DNA of 22,552 nucleotides from RUG13409 sp045616985 (GCA_045616985.1 JAZLHU010000049.1:1-22552); one strand, 5' to 3'; counted from the stretch's first letter, positions 5,587 through 14,582 are shown. Notes: generated from the sequence alone by a model not told the origin. Translations and numbers: made by a program.

Positions 5587-7581
5587 CTACTTATTTGATG
5601 TGGCTGTGAGAGCTTTTTCATCGCGGCGTTTAATAATCATATTTATTGCGATCCCCATTCCGAGCAAGCCGTAGAACATCGGCATTACCGAAACAGTGGA
5701 GTCGTCAACAATGCCCGTAACAATAAATCCGGTACAACCGAGGAAGGTTCCCACGCCTGCGTAGTACAGGAAGTCGTTTTCAAGATCTCTCTTCCAGAAC
5801 AGCTTAAAGCTCTGCACAAGATACGTTCCGTAAAGGAGCAGGATTGCCAGCAGAGAAATAACGCCCGTACCGATGGCCATGTGGATATACATATTATGCG
5901 GCTTATCTACTATCACGTAGAGGCTGCTGGTGCCTGATACGGAATTGTATTTAGCTGCAAAGTCATTTTGCGGATATACTGCACAGAAGGTATCTGCCCC
6001 CGTTCCGATGAATAAGGTATCCTTGATGAGAGGGAAGCTGTGAGCCCAGATATCGCCGCGGCCCGAGCCAAAGTCTCTGTTGTTTTTGAAGCCCCAGGCC
6101 GGTATCTTATCAAGCTTGGTAAGCTTCTTTGTTCCTGCATAGAAGTACATTTCACCGTCTGACGGAACAAAGTTCCAGGCTGTGCCGCCGGTTGTAAACT
6201 GAAGGAAGTAATGGGATCCGTCAGATGCAAGGGCAACTGTAACATAATCATGGAAGCGTTCATCGTTAATCTCGTAAACGCCTGCCTGTTCCATGGGAAG
6301 CATTGAAAGAACCTGTCCGTCTCCGTCGGAGAGGGTGAAGCCCGTTATCACATCTCCGTCAAGCTCAACTGCTCCGATAATTTCATTTCCGTTGATCGAC
6401 ATGGTAACGGTATTGCTCCCCGTGATCATGTAGTCAATTGTTGGAACAAGCTCTCCCGGTCCCGGATTTACAGGCTGAGTCTGCTGTTGCGCAGCATTCG
6501 TTATGCCGAGTACGGATTTTACAGCTCCCGAAATCTCAGGCCACCATCTTCCGAAGGTCGCAACCATTACTATTGCGATAATAACAAGTACAACGATCAG
6601 CGGCTTTATCCACTTTAAAAGCTGTTTGTTGAAAAGTATTACACCTACTATGAATGCAGCGCCTATACCCATGTAACCACCGGCAGACTTTGAGCCGATG
6701 AAATTATAGATAAGAAGTGCGATCAGTGCGCCTAATGCTATCTTCTTCCAAAGCTTTGTTTCCTTGTCCTGAAATGCTCTTACAAAAAGCATTACAAAGA
6801 GCGGAACCAAAAGAGTGAGGTAGAAGGATACGTAGTTGATATTGTAAACCGTCTGGTAGATCTCTTTGTTGTTAAATGTAAAATTCAGATACAATCCGCC
6901 ATTGGCGATGGCATTATCAATTGCTTCCCATGTTGTGCCGCCGTTTGTAAGCTGGAGGTTCGGAACCAGAAGCTTTTGTCCGATGGCTGTTCTGAAAAAG
7001 TCGTGATCAAGAGCCTGGGTAATACCAAGCACCGAAAGAATGAATGCGCTTATTGCAAGCGGAATGACGATCTGCTTTACATTGTCTTCAGTATTTACTC
7101 CGTTGATGATAAAGAACAGCATTATCATATACGCAAGAAGCGGAATTGTTCCTTCAAAACGGTCGTTCCATCCCCAGAGAGCAAATTCCTTATAGCTGCT
7201 GAATGCATAGGAAAGAATAACGAAGATGGAATATACACCCATAGGAATGTATGCATAGCATCTTTTTATTGCAAGGGATTGGGTTGTCAATCTAAACAAG
7301 AGTATCAGCAGTGCCAGACCGGCTGCGACACAAATCAGAACCATTTTGTTGTAGCTGAAAAAGTCCGTAATCTGATCTTCATCAAGCGAATTGGTCCAAA
7401 AGAACTGTGTCATCGGTCTGTGATATGTATGCATGCGCACGATCAGGATAACAAATGCGGTGAAGCATACGATAGGGATCATTTGAGTGATTCCGCCTGC
7501 CTGGTCGATGCTTTGTGCATGACTCATGGCAAAAAGGTAATCACCTCTGTAATCCTGAGCTTTTTTCGGTTTTTTAACCAT
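5587..7581 (-). CDS. O-antigen ligase/polymerase-like membrane protein
   Basis: Polytopic membrane protein of 664 residues with about 11-12 hydrophobic segments. The C-terminal part carries the Wzy_C/WaaL pattern: GSGRGDIWAHSFPLIKD with GTGADTF (about 510-530), then the KPHNMYIHMAIGTG block with its His-Asn (about 560). Members polymerise or transfer lipid-linked glycans on the outer membrane face. Between about 360 and 500 an extra beta-rich, TM-free segment starting with a Gln/Pro-rich linker precedes the RxxIW motif. The ATG at 7581 is preceded by GGAGG at the right distance; the TTG at 7623 is not favoured. Polymerase and ligase activity cannot be told apart here. Confidence 0.75.
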   Translation of the reverse strand: MVKKPKKAQDYRGDYLFAMSHAQSIDQAGGITQMIPIVCFTAFVILIVRMHTYHRPMTQFFWTNSLDEDQITDFFSYNKMVLICVAAGLALLILLFRLTTQSLAIKRCYAYIPMGVYSIFVILSYAFSSYKEFALWGWNDRFEGTIPLLAYMIMLFFIINGVNTEDNVKQIVIPLAISAFILSVLGITQALDHDFFRTAIGQKLLVPNLQLTNGGTTWEAIDNAIANGGLYLNFTFNNKEIYQTVYNINYVSFYLTLLVPLFVMLFVRAFQDKETKLWKKIALGALIALLIYNFIGSKSAGGYMGIGAAFIVGVILFNKQLLKWIKPLIVVLVIIAIVMVATFGRWWPEISGAVKSVLGITNAAQQQTQPVNPGPGELVPTIDYMITGSNTVTMSINGNEIIGAVELDGDVITGFTLSDGDGQVLSMLPMEQAGVYEINDERFHDYVTVALASDGSHYFLQFTTGGTAWNFVPSDGEMYFYAGTKKLTKLDKIPAWGFKNNRDFGSGRGDIWAHSFPLIKDTLFIGTGADTFCAVYPQNDFAAKYNSVSGTSSLYVIVDKPHNMYIHMAIGTGVISLLAILLLYGTYLVQSFKLFWKRDLENDFLYYAGVGTFLGCTGFIVTGIVDDSTVSVMPMFYGLLGMGIAINMIIKRRDEKALTATSNK

Positions 7582-7611
7582 GTCTTCCTCCATAAAGTTA
7601 ATAACTTGATT

Positions 7612-7640
7612 ATTATATAGCAAAAAGGTGTAAGTAGCAA
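7612..7640 (-). promoter_or_regulatory. Promoter of the ligase-acpP operon
   Basis: On the minus strand TTGCTA (7640-7635) and TATAAT (7617-7612) are separated by 17 bases, a good vegetative promoter. A short leader with GGAGG precedes the ATG at 7581. Confidence 0.7.
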
Positions 7641-7686
7641 TATCCGTTGTTTTTTGTGGTAAATCGGTGAATTAACAAAATTGTAA

Positions 7687-7715
7687 AAGACATATAAGAC
7701 TTTTTTTAGTATAAT
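7687..7715 (+). promoter_or_regulatory. Promoter of the murJ operon
   Basis: AAGACA (7687-7692, 4 of 6 match) and TATAAT (7710-7715) are 17 bases apart. The -10 ends 9 bases before the murJ ATG and no Shine-Dalgarno is present, so the transcript may be leaderless. Confidence 0.6.
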
Positions 7716-7724
7716 AAAATAGTT

Positions 7725-9266
7725 ATGAATAAAAGAAGATTAACAACTGCACAGCTTGCTGCCGTGCTCTCGCTTATGGCTATTGCTTCAAAGCTTCTCG
7801 GATTTATACGAGAACTGCTTTTGGCAAATTACTACGGGGCATCTTACGTTACGGATGCGTATATCATGTCTATGTCCATCCCGAACAACCTTCTTGGCGG
7901 CATAGTTTCGGCTGTAATGACGGCATATATGCCTGTTTTTTCAAGAAAGGTCGAGAAAAATGCGGAGGAGGGCTATGCATTTACCGGTCAGACCTTAACG
8001 TTCCTTCTTTCGGCAACCGGTACCGCGGCAGTTTTAGGCATCGTTTTTGCAAGACCGCTGGTTCATCTCCTGGCTCCGGGCTTTGAAGGCTCAACGGCAG
8101 AGCTGACGGTTTTTTATACAAGAGTTGCGTTTATTATGGTGGTCTTTTCTGTCTTCGGACAGATCCTGGGCGCTTTTCTCCAATATAAAGGTGTATTTAT
8201 TATTACCAATATTTTTGCGTATATCCAGAACGCCCTTATTATTGCGATCATTGTCATCAGTGCTAAGTCCGGTGTTCCCGAAATTCTGATTTTCGGTATA
8301 GCGGGCGGCTATTTGATAAATGCCGTCGGTACAATGATCATCGCCAAAGGACAGGGCTACAGTTTCAAGTTGAATTTCAGGTTTTCCGATTCCGTAAAGG
8401 ATGTAGTAGCCCTGGCAATTCCGGTATTCCTCGGAAGCTGTGCGGGAGAGCTCAATTCGTTTATTGACAGAATTCTGGCATCAAATCTTCCCGAGGGAAG
8501 CATTTCTGCCTTAAACTACGGCAATTTGTTTGCAAATGTGGTTTCTGCCTTCACGGTCGGGATCTTTATCACGATCATTTACCCGAGACTTGCAAAAGCC
8601 TTTGCCAGAGAAGAATATGACAGAGTATCGGATATGGCAGGAAGGGGGATCAATGTAATTGTTCTTTTAATGCTCCCGATGACTCTCGGATCCATGCTGT
8701 ACAGCAATCAGATCGTACAGGTAGTTTACGAAAGAGGCGCTTTCGGCAATACGGCAACGTCCCTTGTAGCCTCAGCATATTTCTACTATGCAGTTGCGAT
8801 GACGTTTGCGGCAATAAAATCCCTGCTTGAAAAAATATTCTTTGCAGCGCACGACACAAAGACACCGGTTATCTGCTCTGCAGTTTCCGTAGCATGCAAT
8901 ATCGTGCTTAATCTTATTCTGGTAAAGTCGATGGCTCACGGAGGCTTGGCTTTGGCCACAAGCATCAGTCAGATCGTCAGTACGATTCTTGAATATATTC
9001 TTTTCAGAAAACAATTCCCTGCGATCAAACTGCTTTCATCATTCAGGAAGATAGGTCTTATTGCCGTATTCTCGGTAATCTCGGTCGGAGCTTCCTATGC
9101 AGTTTATTCGTTTATCGGAAACGCAATATGGCTGCCGCGTATGGTCCTTCTCGGACTTGCGGTGTTTGCTGCGTGCGTGATATACTTAACTCTCCTATAT
9201 ATAGCGCGTTTTGAAGAGCTGGATCTCATTAAGGATCTTTTAAGACGCAAAAGCAAGGAGGCCTGA
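7725..9266 (+). CDS. murJ: MurJ/MviN-family lipid II (or lipid-linked glycan) flippase
   Basis: MOP-superfamily membrane flippase of 513 residues, close to the family norm, with about 14 transmembrane segments. The N-terminal SKLLGFIRELLLANYYGAS block and the mid-protein FIDRILASNL...ALNYGNL block with its conserved Arg are diagnostic of MurJ. MurJ moves lipid II across the membrane for peptidoglycan synthesis. Here it heads a cluster of surface-glycan genes, so a role in flipping another undecaprenyl-linked glycan is possible. The N-terminus matches the family start, although no ribosome site precedes it. Confidence 0.88.
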   Translation: MNKRRLTTAQLAAVLSLMAIASKLLGFIRELLLANYYGASYVTDAYIMSMSIPNNLLGGIVSAVMTAYMPVFSRKVEKNAEEGYAFTGQTLTFLLSATGTAAVLGIVFARPLVHLLAPGFEGSTAELTVFYTRVAFIMVVFSVFGQILGAFLQYKGVFIITNIFAYIQNALIIAIIVISAKSGVPEILIFGIAGGYLINAVGTMIIAKGQGYSFKLNFRFSDSVKDVVALAIPVFLGSCAGELNSFIDRILASNLPEGSISALNYGNLFANVVSAFTVGIFITIIYPRLAKAFAREEYDRVSDMAGRGINVIVLLMLPMTLGSMLYSNQIVQVVYERGAFGNTATSLVASAYFYYAVAMTFAAIKSLLEKIFFAAHDTKTPVICSAVSVACNIVLNLILVKSMAHGGLALATSISQIVSTILEYILFRKQFPAIKLLSSFRKIGLIAVFSVISVGASYAVYSFIGNAIWLPRMVLLGLAVFAACVIYLTLLYIARFEELDLIKDLLRRKSKEA

Positions 9267-9268
9267 GC

Positions 9269-11170
9269 TTGGTCAGTAAAGTAAAAATATTTGCACTTGT
9301 TTTGCTTGATGCGATATTTATCAACGTTTCATATATCTTTGCACTTTTGGTACGTTTTGAATTTTCCGCCTCGTCGGCACAATTCGAAAATTATTTTAAT
9401 GTCTTTATTTCTCAGGCGATTATCATTACCCTGCTTAAGCTGGCTGTTTACTGGTTTACGGGTCTGTACAGGACCCTCTGGAAATATGCAAGCGCAGAGG
9501 AAATCGTAAAAATTGTGATAAGCTGCCTTATTGCAACTGCCGCAGCCATTGCCTGCTTTAATATTGTCGGTGCTGTACTTCCGCGAAGCGTATACCTTAT
9601 TTCAGGAGTGTTTGACGTTGTATTTGTCGGAGGGATCCGTTTTGCATACAGGCTTTTAAGAAACTTGAGGACTCCGGGCACATTCACTCTTAGAAATGCT
9701 GCGTTCAATTCTGATGATATTCCGGGAGTTGACAGAGTCAAAAGGATCATGCTCATCGGATGCGGCGATGCCGGTGCCGCAATGATAAAAGAAGTTGCCA
9801 TGCATAAGGATCAAAGGCAGAAGGTCGTAGTTGCCATTGATGACAATAAAGAAAAAATCGGACAAAGGATTGCCGGCGTAAAGATTGCCGGAGACCGCAG
9901 CAGGATCGTGGCTCTTGCAGATCGTTATGCAGTTGACGAAATCATAATTGCCATTCCGTCTGCAACAAAAAAGCAGATTGCGGAAATAGTTGAGATGTGC
10001 CATAAGACCAAGTGCAAGATTAAAATCATGCCGTCTCTTATAGACCTTATCAACGAAAAGGTAAGCATCAAATCTTTAAGAGATGTGGATATTGAGGATC
10101 TTCTCGGCAGAGAAGCCGTATCCGTTGATTTGAAAGGAATAAGCTCTTATCTTGAGGATCGTATCGTTCTTATTACGGGTGCAGGAGGATCCATAGGCTC
10201 TGAGCTTTGCAGACAGATTGCAAAATACAGACCCCGCCGCCTTGTTTTATTTGACATTTACGAAAATTCCGTATTTGAACTTCAAAACGAAATGATCAGG
10301 AAATATCCTGATCTTGAAATTGATGCCAACATCGGTTCGGTAAGAGAATGTGCGCGTGTTGAAGAGCTCTTTGTTAAGTATAAACCGCATGTTATCTTCC
10401 ATGCTGCTGCGCATAAGCACGTTCCTTTGATGGAGCATGATCCAAAGGAAGCCATCATAAATAATGTTCTGGGCACAAAGAACTGTATGGATATGGCGGA
10501 AAAATATGTTGCGGATAAATTTGTTCTCATTTCTACAGACAAGGCTGTAAATCCGACTTCTGTAATGGGTGCCAGCAAGAGGATATGCGAAATGCTTATG
10601 CAGTATAAGGCTGCAAAGTCCAAAACCACATCCTTTACCGCGGTAAGATTCGGAAATGTTCTCGGAAGCAACGGCTCTGTTATTCCGACATTCAGAAAGC
10701 AAATTGCCGAAGGCGGTCCTGTGACGGTGACCCATCCGGATATTACCCGTTACTTTATGACGATACCTGAAGCCGTTCAGCTTGTTATTCAGGCAGGTGC
10801 AATGGCTAAAGGCGGAGAGATATTCATCCTTGATATGGGTGAGCCTGTAAAGATTATGGATCTTGCGGAAAACCTGATCAGACTTTCGGGGTTTACTCCC
10901 TATGAAGACATTGATATTGTTATTACCGGTCTTCGCCCGGGAGAAAAGCTTTATGAAGAATTGCTTCTTTCCGAAGAAGGGATCAATCAGACAAGTCATA
11001 ATAAGATTTTTATCGGACATCCGATTTCAATTACTGATGCTCTGACGGAGCTGCTTGATGATCCGAAGAAATTTGAAGAGGCTATTTACGGACTGAGAGC
11101 ATTTAATGAAGCTCAGGTAAGAGAATGGATAAGAACAATGGTTCCTAACTACAAGGAAACATCAAATTAA
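9269..11170 (+). CDS. Membrane nucleotide-sugar 4,6-dehydratase (FlaA1/PglF/CapD type)
   Basis: Large membrane-anchored SDR enzyme of 633 residues. Four N-terminal transmembrane segments (about 1-120) are followed by a CoA-binding-like Rossmann domain (about 160-270). The catalytic SDR domain has LITGAGGSIGSEL at about 301-313 and STDKAVNPTSVMGASKR at about 421. The Met in place of the usual catalytic Tyr (MxxxK) is normal for this long subfamily. Members dehydrate UDP-GlcNAc to a 4-keto-6-deoxy sugar for surface glycans; the exact sugar is inferred. The start is TTG, supported by AAGGAGG 7 bases upstream, which overlaps the end of murJ. Confidence 0.87.
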   Translation: MVSKVKIFALVLLDAIFINVSYIFALLVRFEFSASSAQFENYFNVFISQAIIITLLKLAVYWFTGLYRTLWKYASAEEIVKIVISCLIATAAAIACFNIVGAVLPRSVYLISGVFDVVFVGGIRFAYRLLRNLRTPGTFTLRNAAFNSDDIPGVDRVKRIMLIGCGDAGAAMIKEVAMHKDQRQKVVVAIDDNKEKIGQRIAGVKIAGDRSRIVALADRYAVDEIIIAIPSATKKQIAEIVEMCHKTKCKIKIMPSLIDLINEKVSIKSLRDVDIEDLLGREAVSVDLKGISSYLEDRIVLITGAGGSIGSELCRQIAKYRPRRLVLFDIYENSVFELQNEMIRKYPDLEIDANIGSVRECARVEELFVKYKPHVIFHAAAHKHVPLMEHDPKEAIINNVLGTKNCMDMAEKYVADKFVLISTDKAVNPTSVMGASKRICEMLMQYKAAKSKTTSFTAVRFGNVLGSNGSVIPTFRKQIAEGGPVTVTHPDITRYFMTIPEAVQLVIQAGAMAKGGEIFILDMGEPVKIMDLAENLIRLSGFTPYEDIDIVITGLRPGEKLYEELLLSEEGINQTSHNKIFIGHPISITDALTELLDDPKKFEEAIYGLRAFNEAQVREWIRTMVPNYKETSN

Positions 11171-11180
11171 TAGAGCGGTT

Positions 11181-12200
11181 ATGAAAAAAGAACAATTTGA
11201 CAAAAAATCAATATTGACCTTCTTAGTCACTTTGATTGTGGCTGTCGGAGCCATGATCGGTGTCAGAGCATTGATTACAGACCTCGGAAACAAAACAGTA
11301 TTCAATCCGAATGAAGGAGAAATATTAGCAACAGACTGGACTCCGCCGGTTATTGTGGAGAAATCGAGTCCGTTCTATGAAGAATTCTCTGATCCGAACA
11401 GGATCAACTTCCTGCTCCTGGGATTGGCTACCGGAAATACAGATACCATAATGCTTGCAACATATGATACTGAAGATCAGACTGTTGATATTATCTCCGT
11501 CCCGCGTGATACTTACTATGCAAGGAGCGGTTATAAGAGTTATGCGTATAACAAAATAAATTCCGTATACAGGACAGACGGGGTAAGCGGAATTGCAACG
11601 GCTGTTTCCGAAATCTTATACGGAATGCCGATTCATTATTACGCAATAGTGGAATATGAGGATATAAAGAAGGTTATGGATGCCATCGGCGGCGTGTACG
11701 TTGATGTTCCGTTCAGGATGAAGTATGACGATCCTTACGCAGATCCTCCGCTTCATATAGATATTCCCAAGGGTAATGTCAGAATAGACTCAAGTAATGT
11801 TGAGCAGTATTTAAGATTCCGTCACGGGAATGCCGGATATCAAAGCTACTTTAACGGTGACCTTGGCCGTATACAGGTGCAGCAGGAATTTGTGAAGCTG
11901 ACGTTGAAAAAATGTCTTCAGCTCGACAACATAACCGATGTTGCAAAGGTTGTACTTCAAAACATTCAAAGTGATATTACATATACAGCAGCAATAAGCC
12001 TTATAAAGAATGCAATGGGCGGATTGACCGTAGATTCAATTTCCTCTCAAAGAATTCCGGGAAAGGAAGATACACTGCATAACCTCTCTTTCTGGATGCC
12101 AAACGACACGGAAATATATTCCATGCTTGAAGGCATCTTCCATATTCAAGAAGAACAAATAACATCTGAAGGCGCTGTTTCGGGCGCGGCAATCGAGTAA
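11181..12200 (+). CDS. LytR-CpsA-Psr (LCP) family glycan transferase
   Basis: Membrane-anchored extracellular enzyme of 339 residues; LCP proteins attach undecaprenyl-pyrophosphate-linked glycans to peptidoglycan. One N-terminal TM segment (about 13-32) is followed by the LCP domain: FLLLGLATGNTDTIML, IISVPRDTYY (about 104-113), YNKINSVY, and the RFRHGN...GDLGRIQVQQEF block (about 211-233). The first motif is unusual: the common G-x-D-x-R...SDT is shortened to GLATGNTDT and lacks the first Asp. It is followed without gap by the SLH gene. Confidence 0.88.
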   Translation: MKKEQFDKKSILTFLVTLIVAVGAMIGVRALITDLGNKTVFNPNEGEILATDWTPPVIVEKSSPFYEEFSDPNRINFLLLGLATGNTDTIMLATYDTEDQTVDIISVPRDTYYARSGYKSYAYNKINSVYRTDGVSGIATAVSEILYGMPIHYYAIVEYEDIKKVMDAIGGVYVDVPFRMKYDDPYADPPLHIDIPKGNVRIDSSNVEQYLRFRHGNAGYQSYFNGDLGRIQVQQEFVKLTLKKCLQLDNITDVAKVVLQNIQSDITYTAAISLIKNAMGGLTVDSISSQRIPGKEDTLHNLSFWMPNDTEIYSMLEGIFHIQEEQITSEGAVSGAAIE

Positions 12201-13262
12201 ATGAAGAAGAAAATTATTAAGATCACAACAGCCGTAATGGCGGTCATAATGCTGACTGCCTTTACGGATGTGCCTGAGGATTTTTGGGCGCATGATATTA
12301 TCAAAGAGGCTCAAAAGCTCGGCTTTATCAAGGGTGTGTCGGAAACCCTGTACGAACCTCAACGGAATGTAACCAAACAGGAAATGGCGATAATCTTCTA
12401 CAGAGTCCGTTCCATGTTTGATTCGCATATTGCAGAGGAAGACTATATCGAAAGCCAGAATGTTGCTCTTACATCCGGCAAAGTTTCCGATTGGGCACAA
12501 AAGGAGGTTTCTTACGGATTTGAAAAAGGCTTTTGGCTTGCGGGTGACTTTTCCGGCGGAAGCGCTGCTGACAATGCAAGCCGGCAGATGATAGCAAGAT
12601 GGCTGTTTACCTCAACTCCGAAGCTTAAGGAATTCGGCTTGATGGTGCTTGGATATAAAGATAATGCAGATATTGACCCGGCATATTATTCGTATGTGGA
12701 TTCAATGTATAAATACGGAATAATGATCGGCGGTGACGGTTATTTTAATCCCGGAAAGGGTATTTCAAGGGCTGAGGCCGCAACAGTGGCTCTTCGTATG
12801 AAGAATATCATTTCCGGAGAAAGCAACGTAATAGAAAATGATCCGTTTGTATATGAAAGCGGGATTCTGTCAGGGTTTAACGCAAAAAACAGAAGCTTCA
12901 ATTTAGGAGATAAACTCATAAGCATTTCCTCGGATTCAAAAATTCTGCTTGATGGACAAATTGCAGATTTTTCAAAAATAGAGAAGCTTAACGGCAAACA
13001 GCTTGTTGCCGCAATGTACATAAACGGTGATAACACCAAGAGCGTTATCATCCAAAGCAAGCCCGTTGCTTTGAGCGGGAAGGTTGAGAAGGTGAGTTCG
13101 CACAGCATTAACGGGGTTAAGCATGATGTTGTTACGATCAGTGTGGGGACAGCAAGCTTTGATTACGTAAAGAATGCCGATACGGATGTATTAAAATCTA
13201 TTACAGCAGGAAACAACGTAACATTTATTGCAGATGGCATATATTTGCTGGAGATTAAATAA
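12201..13262 (+). CDS. Exported SLH-domain protein
   Basis: Secreted protein of 353 residues with a Lys-rich signal peptide (about 1-20). It has three S-layer-homology repeats: FTDVPEDFWAHDIIKEAQKL onward (about 20-68), a divergent second (about 92-135), and YKDNADIDPAYYSYVDSMYK onward (about 150-200) ending in ISRAEAATVALRM. SLH domains bind secondary cell-wall polymers. The remaining 150 residues are beta-rich with no recognised catalytic domain. The ATG directly follows the LCP stop, without an evident ribosome site, suggesting coupling. Context suggests it anchors to the glycan made by this locus. Confidence 0.87.
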   Translation: MKKKIIKITTAVMAVIMLTAFTDVPEDFWAHDIIKEAQKLGFIKGVSETLYEPQRNVTKQEMAIIFYRVRSMFDSHIAEEDYIESQNVALTSGKVSDWAQKEVSYGFEKGFWLAGDFSGGSAADNASRQMIARWLFTSTPKLKEFGLMVLGYKDNADIDPAYYSYVDSMYKYGIMIGGDGYFNPGKGISRAEAATVALRMKNIISGESNVIENDPFVYESGILSGFNAKNRSFNLGDKLISISSDSKILLDGQIADFSKIEKLNGKQLVAAMYINGDNTKSVIIQSKPVALSGKVEKVSSHSINGVKHDVVTISVGTASFDYVKNADTDVLKSITAGNNVTFIADGIYLLEIK

Positions 13263-14581
13263 TGGAAATTGAAGATCTTAAACAAAAGAAGGTTGCAGAG
13301 CTCAAAGAGATAGCCGCTGCATTGAAAATTGAAGGTGCTGCCGGGATGAAAAAACAGGAGCTTCTTGATACTTTGCTTGCTCTTCACGAAGAGGCAAAGC
13401 AGGCAGGCGCCATCGAAGAGGCAAAGCCCCGGACAGAAGCTGAGGCTGAGGACGAAACAAAAAATGACGGAAGGTACGACACCACGGGAATTCTGGATAT
13501 AGCCGAGGGCGGTTTTGGTTTTCTTCGTTATGATAATTTTCTTACATCCGAAAAGGATGTTTACGTTTCCCCAACGCAGATCAGAAGATTTAATTTAAAA
13601 ACGGGGGATGAGATTTTCGGCGTGGCAAGAAAGCCGAATAAGGATGAAAGATTCGGAGCCCTTTTATATGTTCATACAGTAAACGGAGATGAGCCCGGAG
13701 CTGCAAGAAGCAGGAAGGATTATTCCGATCTTACTCCGATTTATCCAAACGAACGAATCAGCCTTGAAAAGGGAAGCAGTACACTTTCCATGAGGCTTGC
13801 CGATATTGTTGCTCCTATAGGAAAAGGGCAAAGAGGCCTTATAGTTGCTCCGCCGAAAGCAGGGAAAACCACACTTCTTAAACAGATAGCAACGGCTATC
13901 GAAAAGCAGAATATAAATGCAGAGCTTATTGTGCTTTTGATTGACGAGCGTCCCGAAGAAGTAACCGATATGCAGCGTTCGATCAAAGGCAAGGTAATTT
14001 ATTCAACATTTGATGAACAGCCTCAGCATCACGTAAAGGTCGCCGAAATGGTCCTTGCCCGCGCGCAAAGACTTGTTGAACACGGAAAAGATGTAATCAT
14101 TCTTATGGATTCAATTACCAGACTGGCAAGAGCATACAACCTTGTTGAGCCGTCATCCGGAAGAACTCTGTCCGGAGGACTTGATCCTGCAGCCTTATAT
14201 AAGCCAAAGAAATTTTTCGGTGCCGCAAGAAATATGGAAGAGGGCGGAAGCATCACTATTCTGGCCACGGCACTGGTTGAAACCGGAAGCCGTATGGATG
14301 ATATGATATTTGAAGAGTTTAAAGGAACGGGAAACATGGAGCTTCACTTAGACAGAAAGCTCCAGGAAAAGCGAATTTTCCCTGCGATCAATCTTAACAA
14401 ATCCGGAACCAGAAGAGAAGATATGCTTATCAGCTCTGAAGAGCTTGAGGCAGTATGGATGATGAGAAGGGCTGTTGCAGACTGGGGCGTTGCCGAGGCT
14501 ACGGAAAAAATAGTAATGGATCTTTGTCATACAAAGACTAATGCGGAATTTGTTCAATTATTCAGGAAAACAAGGATATAA
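13262..14581 (+). CDS. rho: Transcription termination factor Rho
   Basis: Hexameric RNA helicase that ends transcription; 439 residues. An N-terminal helical Rho_N domain (LKQKKVAELKEIAAALKIEG) is followed by a short acidic insert (about 43-75) and the RNA-binding cold-shock-like domain with GILDIAEGGFGFLR. The ATPase core has Walker A APPKAGKTTLLK (about 194-205), LLIDERPEEVTDM, Walker B VIILMDSITRLARA (about 277) and the C-terminal NKSGTRREDML block. The ATG overlaps the stop of the SLH gene (TAATG), with GGAG at about 13250. Being coupled to surface-protein genes is unusual for a global regulator. Confidence 0.97.
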   Translation: MEIEDLKQKKVAELKEIAAALKIEGAAGMKKQELLDTLLALHEEAKQAGAIEEAKPRTEAEAEDETKNDGRYDTTGILDIAEGGFGFLRYDNFLTSEKDVYVSPTQIRRFNLKTGDEIFGVARKPNKDERFGALLYVHTVNGDEPGAARSRKDYSDLTPIYPNERISLEKGSSTLSMRLADIVAPIGKGQRGLIVAPPKAGKTTLLKQIATAIEKQNINAELIVLLIDERPEEVTDMQRSIKGKVIYSTFDEQPQHHVKVAEMVLARAQRLVEHGKDVIILMDSITRLARAYNLVEPSSGRTLSGGLDPAALYKPKKFFGAARNMEEGGSITILATALVETGSRMDDMIFEEFKGTGNMELHLDRKLQEKRIFPAINLNKSGTRREDMLISSEELEAVWMMRRAVADWGVAEATEKIVMDLCHTKTNAEFVQLFRKTRI

Positions 14582-14582
14582 A

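Noticed and set aside
6976..7620. 214-codon plus-strand frame opposite the ligase gene
   Set aside because: Its product is Cys/His/Lys-rich with no pattern, and the minus-strand membrane protein explains the region.
10247..11020. 257-codon minus-strand frame opposite the dehydratase
   Set aside because: It lies wholly within a well-supported gene and shows no family motif or ribosome site.
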